From contig JANFNE010000005.1 of assembly GCA_024867545.1 (NCBI GenBank), forward strand, positions 372,001-436,000: a stretch of 64,000 bases of DNA. The letters are read 5' to 3'. Positions 1 to 9,386 of this stretch are shown here, piece after piece. This DNA comes from Phytopythium helicoides (Eukaryota > Oomycota > Peronosporomycetes > Pythiales > Pythiaceae). Each line of letters starts with the position of its first letter. The stretch's first letter is position 1. The notes beneath the pieces are model-generated. The model saw nothing but the letters and a program-made list of their open reading frames with translations, was not told the origin of the DNA and made no database searches. Position numbers and translations under genes: made by a program.

Positions 1-1494
1 CGCAGCGAATCCAGCGCAGTCTCCGCTTCAAAGCAAGGGAACCCGACCAAGACTAACACCGTAAATGATGTTGCCAACTCTGACCCAGCTGGTGAGAAAC
101 CAAGTCTGAAATCAACTTCCAGTGGAAATGACGATAGCCGAAGCGAAACGAGTGTATCAGAGAGCCGAGCCCTTGCCAACTCCAGTGTCAGCGACCCACT
201 GCGATCCTCGGGTTCTTCTCGAGGGTCAGCAATTATTTCAAACGGAAATAGCGCCTCTGCCAAAGAGAACTATGGACTGTCGAGTGGAGAGGAGCGTCAG
301 TCCATGATCTCTATGGTGCAACCGCCATCATTTTTTGACAAGTTCCAGCCAGAAGCAACTCTTGCGGCAATGAACATGGTTGAACAGGTTGTGTTGGAGC
401 ATATTATCGCGCACGAAAGTGCTCCCGGCAATGGGGCACTTCGAGATAACCTCCGATTCTTGAAAGAGCAGGTTGATCTGGTGCACGATTACGTCGTCAG
501 CAAGCGGAAACAGCGCCACACGGCGGTAGAATCAGCGTTTGGAGAGACGTTTGAGGAGAAAAAACAACGGCTGCGAATGTCATCAAGACATTTGAACACG
601 TTCGACTCAAGCAACTGGGACTGCGTTGCGTTTATCGTCAAGTCAAATGATGATTTGCGCCAAGAAGTGCTTTGTCAGCAACTCATCCGCCAGATCCAGG
701 ACATCTTCCAAAGCGCAGACCTTCCGCTACGATTGCTGCCGTATTCAATTATCGCCACGTCGGCTTCGACGGGCATGATCGAGTACGTGAAGAATGCCGT
801 GTCACTTGACAGCTTGAAGAAGCGAGATGGGTACACTACTCTCGCAAACCACTTTCGTAAGACCTACGGGGATCCGTCTTCGTCGTTGTACAAGACAGCA
901 ATGAGCAACTTTGTTCGCAGCATGGCAGCGTACTCGCTTGCATGCTACTTTTTGCAGATCAAGGACCGACACAATGGCAACATCATGATTGACAGCGAGG
1001 GCCATGTCATTCATATTGACTTTGGCTTCATTCTCGGAATCGCTCCAGGCGGACGGTTCAGTCTCGAAACTGCTCCTTTCAAGCTTACAGCCGAGATGGT
1101 TGAAGCGATGGGTGGAACGCAGTCGGAGTACTTCAAGGCTTACGTTATCTTTCTGATCCAAGGCTTCTTGGCGCTGCAGGTCAGTAGACGTAGAATTGTC
1201 TATTGTATCGTGTTATACTTGCTCTAACCGTGAATTGTCTGATCGCAATGCCAGCAACACGCCGACACCCTGCTCATGATGATCGCCATTATGGCTCAGG
1301 AGTCATCGTGTCCGTGCTTTCTGTCGCAGAACCCGCGAGACGTGCTGACCAACACGAAGCAGCTCTTCCGCCTTGAGCTCGATCAGAGCCAGGTCATCAA
1401 ATACGTCCTTGCACTGGTACGCCGCAGCCACAATAGCTATCGAACGCGCCAATACGACGTCTTCCAGCGGATGACAAATGGCATCATGCCGTAG
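1..1494 (+). CDS. PI4KB: Phosphatidylinositol 4-kinase III beta (Pik1/PI4KB family), C-terminal part, 5' partial
   Basis: Phosphorylates phosphatidylinositol at the 4 position to give PI4P; in this family it acts mainly on Golgi and endosomal membranes. The reading frame is open from base 1, so the start lies outside the window; I read join(<1..1179,1255..1494), 472 visible codons. Codons 1-100 are a Ser/Asn-rich low-complexity linker. The kinase domain runs from about codon 175 to the end: Lys214, matching the ATP-contacting, wortmannin-reactive lysine of PI3/PI4 kinases, just before DDLRQE (217-222); GMIE (258-261); catalytic loop DRHNGN (322-327); activation-loop DFG (340-342). The end, RMTNGIMP, matches the LTNGIM-type C-terminus of the beta class and not the alpha class. 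The intron removal restores the length expected between GFLAL and the last helices. All catalytic residues are present, so the gene looks functional. It converges on the gene ending at 1651. Confidence 0.93.
1180..1254 (+). other. Intron (75 nt, phase 0) in the PI4K gene
   Basis: Donor GTCAGT follows CAG at 1177-1179; a branch-site-like CTAAC lies at 1224-1228; acceptor CCAG ends at 1254. Reading through would hit an in-frame TAA at 1225-1227, while removal joins two parts of the kinase domain without gain or loss of residues relative to the family. Confidence 0.88.
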
Positions 1495-1650
1495 TTGACG
1501 GCATTTAGAGAGGCAGGAGGTGTGAATTGAGTGACACGTCGACCACGCTCTCGGTACGAGGAGACCTCATCAATGTGAACACCAGATTGCAATGTACATC
1601 GAGATTTTTTACAGCGACAGCTTCGCCTCCGTGTTATGTGCGCGGGCGAC
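1495..1650. other. Convergent intergenic region
   Basis: 156 bp between the two converging stop codons. It must hold both 3' UTRs or part of them. I see no gene or clear polyadenylation signal. Confidence 0.6.
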
Positions 1651-4236
1651 TTACTGACTCTTGGACTTCAGTCCGTGTCGCTTGACAACCTTGATGCCAC
1701 TATCTTGGGAGAACGGGTTCTTGGATGACTTCTTCAGTTTTGCAACTGGGATCCGGTCAAGTGAGAACCGGTTCTTCGCCAGAGACGACATGAGCAAACT
1801 ATTGGTCTCTTGAGCTGTGATTGTCGACATCTAACACGTTAGTGAAACTCGTTGCAGTGAAGATTACTGACACCACTTACAGCTCTGTGCCAATGGAATG
1901 TCGACAGAAGAGACCGAGTCCTGGGAGTCAGTGACCACGTCGTCGCTCTGCGAGAGGACGACTTTGTTCAGCTTCTTTGCCTTTGGCTTCTCCGGTGAGG
2001 GCACATCTGAATCCTCCTCGTCCGACCCTAAAAACGAAACCCCATCGAGCAATCAATAACACTGGGCACGGCCAGAAAGATGTGCATTAAGCAATTTGCA
2101 CTAACCATGCTTGGTGAGATCTGCCAGGAGACTCTGCGAGTAGTCAAGTTCCTCATCAGACGAGTCGCTGTCCGACGACGAAGGCGACTTGGTAACAACG
2201 GCTGGGCGCGCCTTCTGAGAGATCGGCTTCTTCGATGGGAGTGAGTCTTCAAGCTCGGTCGCAGACGAATCCGAGTCTGATGACGGCTCAGGGACCTGAA
2301 CTGGCGGGGAGGCAACCACCTTCGGCTTGACTGATGAAACTTTTGGCGAGACCTTCGACGCGACCTTAGGAGAAACCTTCGGCGACGCCTTCGGGGTCTC
2401 GACGGCGGGTGTTGACTTCTTTACCGAAGGTTTTGGGTCGGTGTGATCGGCCTTGGGTTCAGAAGCCTCGACTTCTCCTTGAGCCATCTTGTGCTGCTGA
2501 GCAACATCGGCTCGCGCGGCGGCCAGTCTTTCAGTAAAAGTTAGAAGCACCTTTCGGCGGGCCTTGGTCTCGGAGCCATTCGAGCTCTGCTCAGTCTCAC
2601 CATCTCCATTACCCTTTTCAGTGACCTTCGGTGATTTCTTGGACTCGTTCAGCTTCTTGGGGGCTTCACCAGCAGGTCCCGCAGCCGCAGCCGCAGCAGC
2701 GGCAGCCTCCTTGTCGGCCTTTGAAGGACGACCTAGCTTTTTGGCTGGCTTGACTGGCGCAAAAGTCGTAGTCTGATCAGCCGCGGCAGCCGCAGCGGCA
2801 GCTTCCAAGTCAGCCTTTGAGGGACGGCCAACCTTCTTCTTCACTGGTGCGGCGCCAACGTCAGTCGCAGCGGTAGAACCTCCAGCTGCAGCCGCAGCCT
2901 CCTTGTCAGCCTTGGAAGGACGTCCAACCTTCTTCTTCACGACGGCAGGCTGCGCTGGCGTAGGGCTATTATCGGCCGCAAGAGCAGCGGCAGCCGCAGC
3001 GGCAGCCTCCTTTTCTGCGTTGGAAGGACGACCAACCTTCTTCTTGACTACCGCCGGAGCAGGAGCCTGAGATTCGGCTGCCACGCCAGCAGCAGCAGCC
3101 GCCGCTTCAATATCTGCCTTTGAAGGACGGCCAACCTTCTTTTTCACAACCACAGGCGTAGTAACTTCCTCAGTGCCTGCTGTCTTGGCAGGGCGACCAG
3201 CCTTTTTGGGTTTCTCTTGCGTTGAGGTTTCAATTTTGGCTGGTGTCACACTCTTTGTCGTTGTGGATTGCTGCTTCAGCACATCCCCGAACTTCTTTGA
3301 GGTCAGAGATTCCTTTTCCTTGGCAACCTCTTCCTCGGTCTTCTGACGCTTCGCGGCGGGCTGCTTCGTGTCTGCTGTCTCTTCAGACGCCTTCTTCTTC
3401 GTCTTCTTGGCAGTCGTCTTGTCGACAGCCGCCTTCGCACTGGGAGTAGTGCTGCTGGTCGCAGCAGCATCGGTCGCGGTCTCCTTCACCTTCTTGACCT
3501 TGGTGGGCTTGGTCGTCTCGCTAGGCGTCACCTCTTTCGACTTCTTCGCTTTAACTTTCGTGGAATCAATTAGAGCGGCAGGCTTGTCATTGACGGTATC
3601 TTGCTTGTCAGCAGGTGACTTGACCTTGGCTTTCTTAGTGGGAGCGGCGTCCGCCTCGTGCGACTTGCCGAGCTCCGCAGCAGCTGAGCGTGGGCGCTTG
3701 GTCTTGGCGTCCTCCTTGGCCGCATCCTTGCCTGCCTTGTCGTCGTCCGCCTTGGTCTTGTGCGGCTTGGCTCCTTCGGCAGGCTTGTCGTGCTTCTTCT
3801 TGTCGGCGTGCGGGGCCGGCAGCGCGCCGAGCTTGGGCTTGTTGAAGACGACGTACACGGGCTCCATGTCCTGAAAGACGTTGCCCACCTGCACGTTCTT
3901 GCCCAGGTCCACAAACACGCCGTCGGCGCTGCTCTTTCCTGAGCTCGAGAGCTGCCGCCGGTCCTGCACCTCTGCCGTCTTCATGCACTTCTGCAGGCGA
4001 ACGTCGCGGCTGAGCGCCGGCCGGTGCGGGAACACGCGCGCGTACTCGTCCGCGATGAAGCGCTCCAGCTCGCCCACCTGGCGCCGCCGCGGCGTCTGGA
4101 TCACCAGCCGCTCATCCTCGTGCGGCAGCATCGCCAGCAGCAGCATCTCGCCCTCCATGCCCGTCGCGCTCATGGCCGCCGCGGTCGTTGCCCGGCGGAG
4201 GAAGGTCGAATGGCCGCCATGCATTGGACCCCCCAC
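1651..4236 (-). CDS. AT-hook-like, Lys/Ala-rich nuclear protein with Ser/Asp-rich tail (hypothetical)
   Basis: Not a named family I recognise. I read complement(join(1651..1814,1881..2027,2106..4236)), 813 residues. Residues 40-131 look like a small folded domain: strand RLVIQ, helix GELERFIADEYARVF, later strands DVRLQK and PVYVVF, possibly a ubiquitin-like beta-grasp. Residues 140-340 are Lys/Ala/Thr-rich with nuclear-localisation-like KRPR (180-183) and PAAKRQKT (293-300). Residues 341-519 hold six GRP cores (347, 369, 402, 438, 470, 502), each after basic residues and followed, from the second on, by an alanine-rich helix. Residues 617-640 repeat S-P-K-V; acidic SDSDSS clusters at 653-657 and 688-693 resemble casein-kinase-2 targets. 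The tail is basic and ends GLKSKSQ. Such composition fits a chromatin or nucleolar protein, by inference. Other starts are possible at Met5, Met22 or Met27. Confidence 0.75.
1815..1880 (-). other. Intron 2 (66 nt, phase 1) of the AT-hook-like gene
   Basis: Donor AGCT|GTAAGT at 1881/1880, branch-site-like CTAAC, acceptor ATCACAG ending at 1815. This acceptor keeps open a basic 54-codon last exon. The upstream alternative acceptor GTGTTAG (ending at 1831) would give a stop after about ten residues, so I rejected it. Confidence 0.68.
2028..2105 (-). other. Intron 1 (78 nt, phase 1) of the AT-hook-like gene
   Basis: On the - strand CATG|GTTAGT at 2106/2105 is the donor and GTTTCGTTTTTAG ending at 2028 the acceptor, after a pyrimidine-rich stretch. 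Without splicing the protein would stop four bases after the donor; with it the Ser/Asp-rich tail continues as GSDEEDSDVPSPEKP. Confidence 0.8.
2680..3216 (-). repeat. Coding repeats: six GRP/AT-hook-like motifs with alanine runs
   Basis: Residues 341-519 of the - strand protein consist of a module of about 22-36 residues: KKKVGRPSKA (or a close variant) plus E-A-A-A-rich helix. The classic AT-hook core is R-G-R-P flanked by basic residues; here the residue before GRP is V, A or L, so minor-groove binding is plausible but not certain. Confidence 0.75.
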
Positions 4237-4682
4237 GCGGGATAGGCGGTAGGAGAGGATCCTGTGATAGAGGGGAAACTGTCCAACAGACTATACTGCT
4301 ATGCAATTGTTGCCAGTAAGAGGAGACATTCCAGGGCGGTGGCAGGTACCAGCGCTGAAATGGAAACTACTCGCATTCCATGGGCCACGGAAGGCATTTT
4401 ACCGTACGCACATGACCAAAAGACCGCTGCAAGGGCTCGCCGGCTGAGAATGAGCTAAAGCTCGATAAAAATCGATGCCCAATCAATAGAAACCCAGTAC
4501 TCCCAGCGGCATAAAAATAATGTGTTGGAAAGCAGAAAGTGGTGGCTACTGGGCAAATAGTGGTGACTCGACCTGTGCCTCAGGGGTACAGTATGTGACT
4601 TGCAGACAATATGAACGGGTTCCCTTCGATAAAAAGCTCGAAATAAAAACCGCGCTCCTTCCTTGCAAGTCTTGATGAAAGT
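4237..4682. other. Intergenic, 5' flank of the AT-hook-like gene
   Basis: This should contain the promoter and 5' UTR of the - strand gene. No convincing coding frame, RNA gene or core promoter motif was seen. Confidence 0.5.
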
Positions 4683-5349
4683 CTACAGATTCCGGTGTGT
4701 GCGCGAAAATTTTTCTGCTAGCACTCGGTTGTAAGACTCAAGTGGGTTGTTTGCCTTCGCCAAGATCTCAAAGTTCCCCTTGAGCATATGACTCACTTTC
4801 CGTGCGCACAACTCGTATGAGGACAGCCTTATTGCACGAAGTACGACCAAAACGGCGCCCATGATTTCTTGTCGCCACATTGTATCAACACCACACTTTG
4901 CACACATAAAATCCCTTATTCAATATTTTAGCAGGGAGAACCGTGAGCAAACCCAATACACCTGACTTCATAAGACTCGTGGCTTGATCGGTTGTGATCT
5001 GCAATGCCAACACTTTCTTGCGTATCGCTTGTTTCCATTGAGAAAGGCAGCCCACACACTGATCCTTTATAAACTGATCATTACACCTTTCATGAGCGCG
5101 AGTTTAAAGCCGCAGCATTCAGTTGATGGCGTTAACGGATGCATCCTATCATTCTATCCTAGTCGAGGATTGCCAGTAGGTCCACTCAGTTCTGGCATCA
5201 GCCAGATGTAAAAAGCTGGCACAAAGCAATTGCGTCCACTGTTTAGCGCCATCGCTGAGAGCATGGGCTAGGGGTAATAGAGAATGTTTGCTAATGTTAG
5301 ACTTGAGGGTAATTGAGTAGGTAGAGTAGGTTAGGATCCGGAATTCCAA
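4683..5349 (-). pseudogene. Mutator-like (MULE-type) transposase relic, multiply frameshifted
   Basis: Translating all three - strand frames gives, in the correct order, pieces typical of MULE-type transposases, scattered over different frames: CFVPAFYIWLM and TEWTYWQS (5349-5149), a frame open at 5103-4885 with CLSQWKQAIRKK and VLGLLTVLPAKI, then KSWAPFWSYF (about 4875-4835), and NNPLESYNR (4751-4725) before a stop at 4683. There are several frame changes and in-frame stops, one of them TGA at the expected tryptophan after VNAIN. The element therefore cannot make a transposase. I found no terminal inverted repeats or target-site duplication. Confidence 0.62.
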
Positions 5350-5382
5350 TCAGCCAGTAAAATATTGTCTTGATTGTGTAGC

Positions 5383-5553
5383 TCAGGTGCCCACAATGAA
5401 CTGCAGAAAATGGCGCTCTTCATCCACGCTCATGTAACTTGTCGGTGCTACTTCCAGCGACCGGAACATGTCCTCACCAGTAATTTCGTTCGTGGTATCT
5501 TTAATAACAAGTGCAGCCGGTACTCGTATGCAAGATACATTGTACTGTTCGTA
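5383..5553 (-). other. Short open segment without start codon, possible coding remnant
   Basis: The - strand is open for 56 codons between TGA at 5554-5556 and TGA at 5383-5385, with a protein-like composition (ALVIKDTTNEITGEDMF, then SVDEERHFLQFIVGT). It has no early ATG. It may be a further remnant of a mobile element or of a lost gene; it could also be chance. Confidence 0.22.
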
Positions 5554-5573
5554 TCATACGAACTTTTTTTTTT
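5547..5573. repeat. 17-nt perfect palindrome followed by ten T
   Basis: GTTCGTAT-C-ATACGAAC at 5547-5563 is directly followed by T10 at 5564-5573. The shape looks like a bacterial terminator, but in a nuclear genome that reading has no basis; it may be the edge of a small inverted-repeat element or chance. Confidence 0.5.
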
Positions 5574-6050
5574 AATCCACATTACAACGAACTCTTGACA
5601 AAAGTGGAGGGGATTTCAATATTTAGGTCAAAAGGGTATTCGAGCGACAAAAGTGGTGAGGAAAGTGATGGTGGAGGCGATGTTGAAACTATGGTTAGTC
5701 ACCGACCTCACTATATACCAGTGTATTGTTGCATAGCACACAAAGCACCTGGTGTTTGGTTACTCATTCAATGACTCATACTATGATCTCGCCAACTGTT
5801 TTCACACACACGTACGTGGTTGCTTGATTGGTCTGTCCTACTACGATCGTTCGAAACAAAACTGGGCCTGACAGAAGTTGGGCAAGCTACAAGTTCCATT
5901 TCAATTTTATGGAGCTGCGGTACAAATCTCCCACCTTGGCGACGTTAGCGTTTTAGAAATTAACACAGAAAAAACCAAGTCACAATTACTGCTGATCAAA
6001 AACCAACAATGTGACAGTATACACTAGATACAATTAGAAGTTTGTGAAAT
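5574..6050. other. Unique sequence left of the tRNA array
   Basis: No coding frame, RNA gene or repeat could be supported. It shows no resemblance to the 525-bp unit up to the junction at 6050/6051. Confidence 0.5.
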
Positions 6051-6069
6051 TGTTTGACGGAGCAAGGCG

Positions 6070-6160
6070 TGTGTGTCAAAGAATGTGTGAGTGTGTATGT
6101 GTGTTGTGTGTGTGTTGTGGTGTGTCGTCGTTTGTATTTGTGTGTGTGTGGAGTATTCAC
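6070..6160 (+). repeat. GT-rich 5' flank of the tRNA (unit 1 as example)
   Basis: Degenerate GT dinucleotide tract (runs of TGTGTGTG broken by A or C) ending just before GGAGTATTCACT and the tRNA. It recurs at the same place in every unit. Alternating purine/pyrimidine runs of this kind can adopt Z-DNA; an effect on transcription here is inference. Confidence 0.85.
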
Positions 6161-6170
6161 TGTGGTCGTA

Positions 6171-6182
6171 TAGCTCAGTCGG
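6171..6182 (+). promoter_or_regulatory. Pol III A box inside the tRNA gene (unit 1 as example)
   Basis: TAGCTCAGTCGG, tRNA positions 8-19, matches the TRGYNNARNNG consensus. It is present unchanged at the same offset in all 111 copies. Confidence 0.9.
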
Positions 6183-6214
6183 TAGAGCACAGTGCTAATA
6201 ACGCTGCGGTCCAG

Positions 6215-6225
6215 GGTTCGAGCCC
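6215..6225 (+). promoter_or_regulatory. Pol III B box (TFIIIC site) inside the tRNA gene (unit 1 as example)
   Basis: GGTTCGAGCCC matches the GGTTCGANNCC consensus. It recurs every 525 bp; only copy 40 has an indel at its edge (extra C in the run after the loop). This makes the array a dense series of potential TFIIIC sites. Confidence 0.9.
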
Positions 6226-6249
6226 CTGTATGACCACTTCCTTTGCGTC

Positions 6250-6253
6250 TTTT
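6250..6253 (+). terminator. Pol III T4 terminator after the tRNA (unit 1 as example)
   Basis: First run of four T on the + strand after the tRNA, 13 nt past its last base; another T4 follows at 6263-6266. Both are conserved in types A and B. No CCA is encoded: the discriminator A is followed by CTTCC. Confidence 0.7.
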
Positions 6254-6688
6254 GCCGCCTGCTTTTGCCTGTTTCTGCTCACTCTCCTCTCCTCCTCTTG
6301 CTCGCATTGCTCGCATTGTGCTGGCGAGATAGCCTCCTTTCCGTGTGTCTGCGTACCTCGCGCCTCGCGGGTGGGTCCGTCATGGTCCTCTCTTGTCGGT
6401 TCTCCTCGATTCGACTGGATTGCCGGGCCTCTTTTCGTTTCGCATTTCGCGTTCCGAGTCCTGTTTTTGCACCAATCGATCTTTCATTTTGGTCGCTATT
6501 CTTTCTTGCGTGCAATCGGATGCAGGTGGTCGAAATTGTCAAAATCGGGTGCGTGTATGCGATTGTGTGATTGTGTGTTTGACGGAGCAAGGCGTGTGTG
6601 TCAAAGAATGTGTGAGTGTGTATGTGTGTTGTGTGTGTGTTGTGGTGTGTCGTCGTTTGTATTTGTGTGTGTGTGGAGTATTCACTGT

Positions 6689-6761
6689 GGTCGTATAGCT
6701 CAGTCGGTAGAGCACAGTGCTAATAACGCTGCGGTCCAGGGTTCGAGCCCCTGTATGACCA
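6689..6761 (+). tRNA. tRNA-Ile-AAT: tRNA-Ile(AAT), copy 2
   Basis: Identical to copy 1; GGG spacer downstream. Confidence 0.96.
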
Positions 6762-7213
6762 CTTCCTTTGCGTCTTTTGCCGCCTGCTTTTGCCTGTTTC
6801 TGCTCACTCTCCTCTCCTCCTCTTGCTCGCATTGCTCGCATTGTGCTGGCGAGATAGCCTCCTTTCCGTGTGTCTGCGTACCTCGCGCCTCGCGGGTGGG
6901 TCCGTCATGGTCCTCTCTTGTCGGTTCTCCTCGATTCGACTGGATTGCCGGGCCTCTTTTCGTTTCGCATTTCGCGTTCCGAGTCCTGTTTTTGCACCAA
7001 TCGATCTTTCATTTTGGTCGCTATTCTTTCTTGCGTGCAATCGGATGCAGGTGGTCGAAATTGTCAAAATCGGGTGCGTGTATGCGATTGTGTGATTGTG
7101 TGTTTGACGGAGCAAGGCGTGTGTGTCAAAGAATGTGTGAGTGTGTATGTGTGTTGTGTGTGTGTTGTGGTGTGTCGTCGTTTGTATTTGTGTGTGTGTG
7201 GAGTATTCACTGT

Positions 7214-7286
7214 GGTCGTATAGCTCAGTCGGTAGAGCACAGTGCTAATAACGCTGCGGTCCAGGGTTCGAGCCCCTGTATGACCA
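7214..7286 (+). tRNA. tRNA-Ile-AAT: tRNA-Ile(AAT), copy 3
   Basis: Identical to copy 1; GGG spacer downstream. Confidence 0.96.
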
Positions 7287-7738
7287 CTTCCTTTGCGTCT
7301 TTTGCCGCCTGCTTTTGCCTGTTTCTGCTCACTCTCCTCTCCTCCTCTTGCTCGCATTGCTCGCATTGTGCTGGCGAGATAGCCTCCTTTCCGTGTGTCT
7401 GCGTACCTCGCGCCTCGCGGGTGGGTCCGTCATGGTCCTCTCTTGTCGGTTCTCCTCGATTCGACTGGATTGCCGGGCCTCTTTTCGTTTCGCATTTCGC
7501 GTTCCGAGTCCTGTTTTTGCACCAATCGATCTTTCATTTTGGTCGCTATTCTTTCTTGCGTGCAATCGGATGCAGGTGGTCGAAATTGTCAAAATCGGGT
7601 GCGTGTATGCGATTGTGTGATTGTGTGTTTGACGGAGCAAGGCGTGTGTGTCAAAGAATGTGTGAGTGTGTATGTGTGTTGTGTGTGTGTTGTGGTGTGT
7701 CGTCGTTTGTATTTGTGTGTGTGTGGAGTATTCACTGT

Positions 7739-7811
7739 GGTCGTATAGCTCAGTCGGTAGAGCACAGTGCTAATAACGCTGCGGTCCAGGGTTCGAGCCC
7801 CTGTATGACCA
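7739..7811 (+). tRNA. tRNA-Ile-AAT: tRNA-Ile(AAT), copy 4
   Basis: Identical to copy 1; GGG spacer downstream. Confidence 0.96.
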
Positions 7812-8263
7812 CTTCCTTTGCGTCTTTTGCCGCCTGCTTTTGCCTGTTTCTGCTCACTCTCCTCTCCTCCTCTTGCTCGCATTGCTCGCATTGTGCTGGC
7901 GAGATAGCCTCCTTTCCGTGTGTCTGCGTACCTCGCGCCTCGCGGGTGGGTCCGTCATGGTCCTCTCTTGTCGGTTCTCCTCGATTCGACTGGATTGCCG
8001 GGCCTCTTTTCGTTTCGCATTTCGCGTTCCGAGTCCTGTTTTTGCACCAATCGATCTTTCATTTTGGTCGCTATTCTTTCTTGCGTGCAATCGGATGCAG
8101 GTGGTCGAAATTGTCAAAATCGGGTGCGTGTATGCGATTGTGTGATTGTGTGTTTGACGGAGCAAGGCGTGTGTGTCAAAGAATGTGTGAGTGTGTATGT
8201 GTGTTGTGTGTGTGTTGTGGTGTGTCGTCGTTTGTATTTGTGTGTGTGTGGAGTATTCACTGT

Positions 8264-8336
8264 GGTCGTATAGCTCAGTCGGTAGAGCACAGTGCTAATA
8301 ACGCTGCGGTCCAGGGTTCGAGCCCCTGTATGACCA
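8264..8336 (+). tRNA. tRNA-Ile-AAT: tRNA-Ile(AAT), copy 5
   Basis: Identical to copy 1; GGG spacer downstream. Confidence 0.96.
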
Positions 8337-8788
8337 CTTCCTTTGCGTCTTTTGCCGCCTGCTTTTGCCTGTTTCTGCTCACTCTCCTCTCCTCCTCTTG
8401 CTCGCATTGCTCGCATTGTGCTGGCGAGATAGCCTCCTTTCCGTGTGTCTGCGTACCTCGCGCCTCGCGGGTGGGTCCGTCATGGTCCTCTCTTGTCGGT
8501 TCTCCTCGATTCGACTGGATTGCCGGGCCTCTTTTCGTTTCGCATTTCGCGTTCCGAGTCCTGTTTTTGCACCAATCGATCTTTCATTTTGGTCGCTATT
8601 CTTTCTTGCGTGCAATCGGATGCAGGTGGTCGAAATTGTCAAAATCGGGTGCGTGTATGCGATTGTGTGATTGTGTGTTTGACGGAGCAAGGCGTGTGTG
8701 TCAAAGAATGTGTGAGTGTGTATGTGTGTTGTGTGTGTGTTGTGGTGTGTCGTCGTTTGTATTTGTGTGTGTGTGGAGTATTCACTGT

Positions 8789-8861
8789 GGTCGTATAGCT
8801 CAGTCGGTAGAGCACAGTGCTAATAACGCTGCGGTCCAGGGTTCGAGCCCCTGTATGACCA
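8789..8861 (+). tRNA. tRNA-Ile-AAT: tRNA-Ile(AAT), copy 6
   Basis: Identical to copy 1; AAG spacer downstream, the first departure from GGG. Confidence 0.96.
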
Positions 8862-9313
8862 CTTCCTTTGCGTCTTTTGCCGCCTGCTTTTGCCTGTTTC
8901 TGCTCACTCTCCTCTCCTCCTCTTGCTCGCATTGCTCGCATTGTGCTGGCGAGATAGCCTCCTTTCCGTGTGTCTGCGTACCTCGCGCCTCGCGGGTGGG
9001 TCCGTCATAGTCCTCTCTTGTCGGTTCTCCTCGATTCGACTGGATTGCCGGACCTCTTTTCGTTTCGCATTTCGCGTTCCGAGTCCTGTTTTTGCACCAA
9101 TCGATCTTTCATTTTGGTCGCTATTCTTTCTTGCGTGCAATCGGATGCAGGTGGTCGAAATTGTCAAAATCGGGTGCGTGTATGCGATTGTGTGATTGTG
9201 TGTTTGACGGAGCAAGGCGTGTGTGTCAAAGAATGTGTGAGTGTGTATGTGTGTTGTGTGTGTGTTGTGGTGTGTCGTCGTTTGTATTTGTGTGTGTGTG
9301 GAGTATTCACTGT

Positions 9314-9386
9314 GGTCGTATAGCTCAGTCGGTAGAGCACAGTGCTAATAACGCTGCGGTCCAGGGTTCGAGCCCCTGTATGACCA
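9314..9386 (+). tRNA. tRNA-Ile-AAT: tRNA-Ile(AAT), copy 7
   Basis: Identical to copy 1; AAT spacer downstream. Confidence 0.96.

Larger units (their letters stand above)
6164..6236 (+). tRNA. tRNA-Ile-AAT: tRNA-Ile(AAT), copy 1 (reference copy)
   Basis: Decodes isoleucine AUU, and AUC once A34 is deaminated to inosine. The 73 nt fold completely: acceptor GGTCGTA/TATGACC (one G-T pair), D stem GCTC/GAGC with loop AGTCGGTA, anticodon stem CAGTG/CGCTG with loop CTAATAA (anticodon AAT at 6197-6199), variable loop CGGTC, T stem CAGGG/CCCTG with loop TTCGAGC, discriminator A73. No intron and no encoded CCA. Every residue expected for a working tRNA is present. The spacer downstream is type GGG. 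Confidence 0.97.

Noticed and set aside
122..307. Separate small gene on the + strand
   Set aside because: It overlaps, in another frame, the open reading frame of the PI4K gene that runs from base 1.
802..1161. - strand frame of 119 codons opposite the kinase domain
   Set aside because: Shadow of the conserved kinase coding sequence, which has all catalytic motifs on the + strand.
1864..2052. Independent 62-codon gene on the - strand
   Set aside because: It is exon 2 of the AT-hook-like gene plus intron sequence at both ends; the splice sites fit in phase.
3368..4252. + strand and alternative - strand frames over the AT-hook-like gene
   Set aside because: Shadows caused by biased Lys/Ala codons; the main - strand frame has a coherent domain order and spliced continuation.
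4264..4458. Small + strand gene of 64 codons
   Set aside because: No recognisable domain, no codon bias, and it lies in the presumed promoter of the neighbouring gene.
5547..5573. Rho-independent terminator
   Set aside because: Bacterial signal with no meaning in this nuclear context; a hairpin would have only a 3-nt loop and there is no gene upstream.
6164..6236. Bacterial or organellar tRNA
   Set aside because: Anticodon AAT for isoleucine needs A34-to-inosine editing as in eukaryotes, no CCA is encoded, and A/B boxes plus a T4 terminator fit Pol III.
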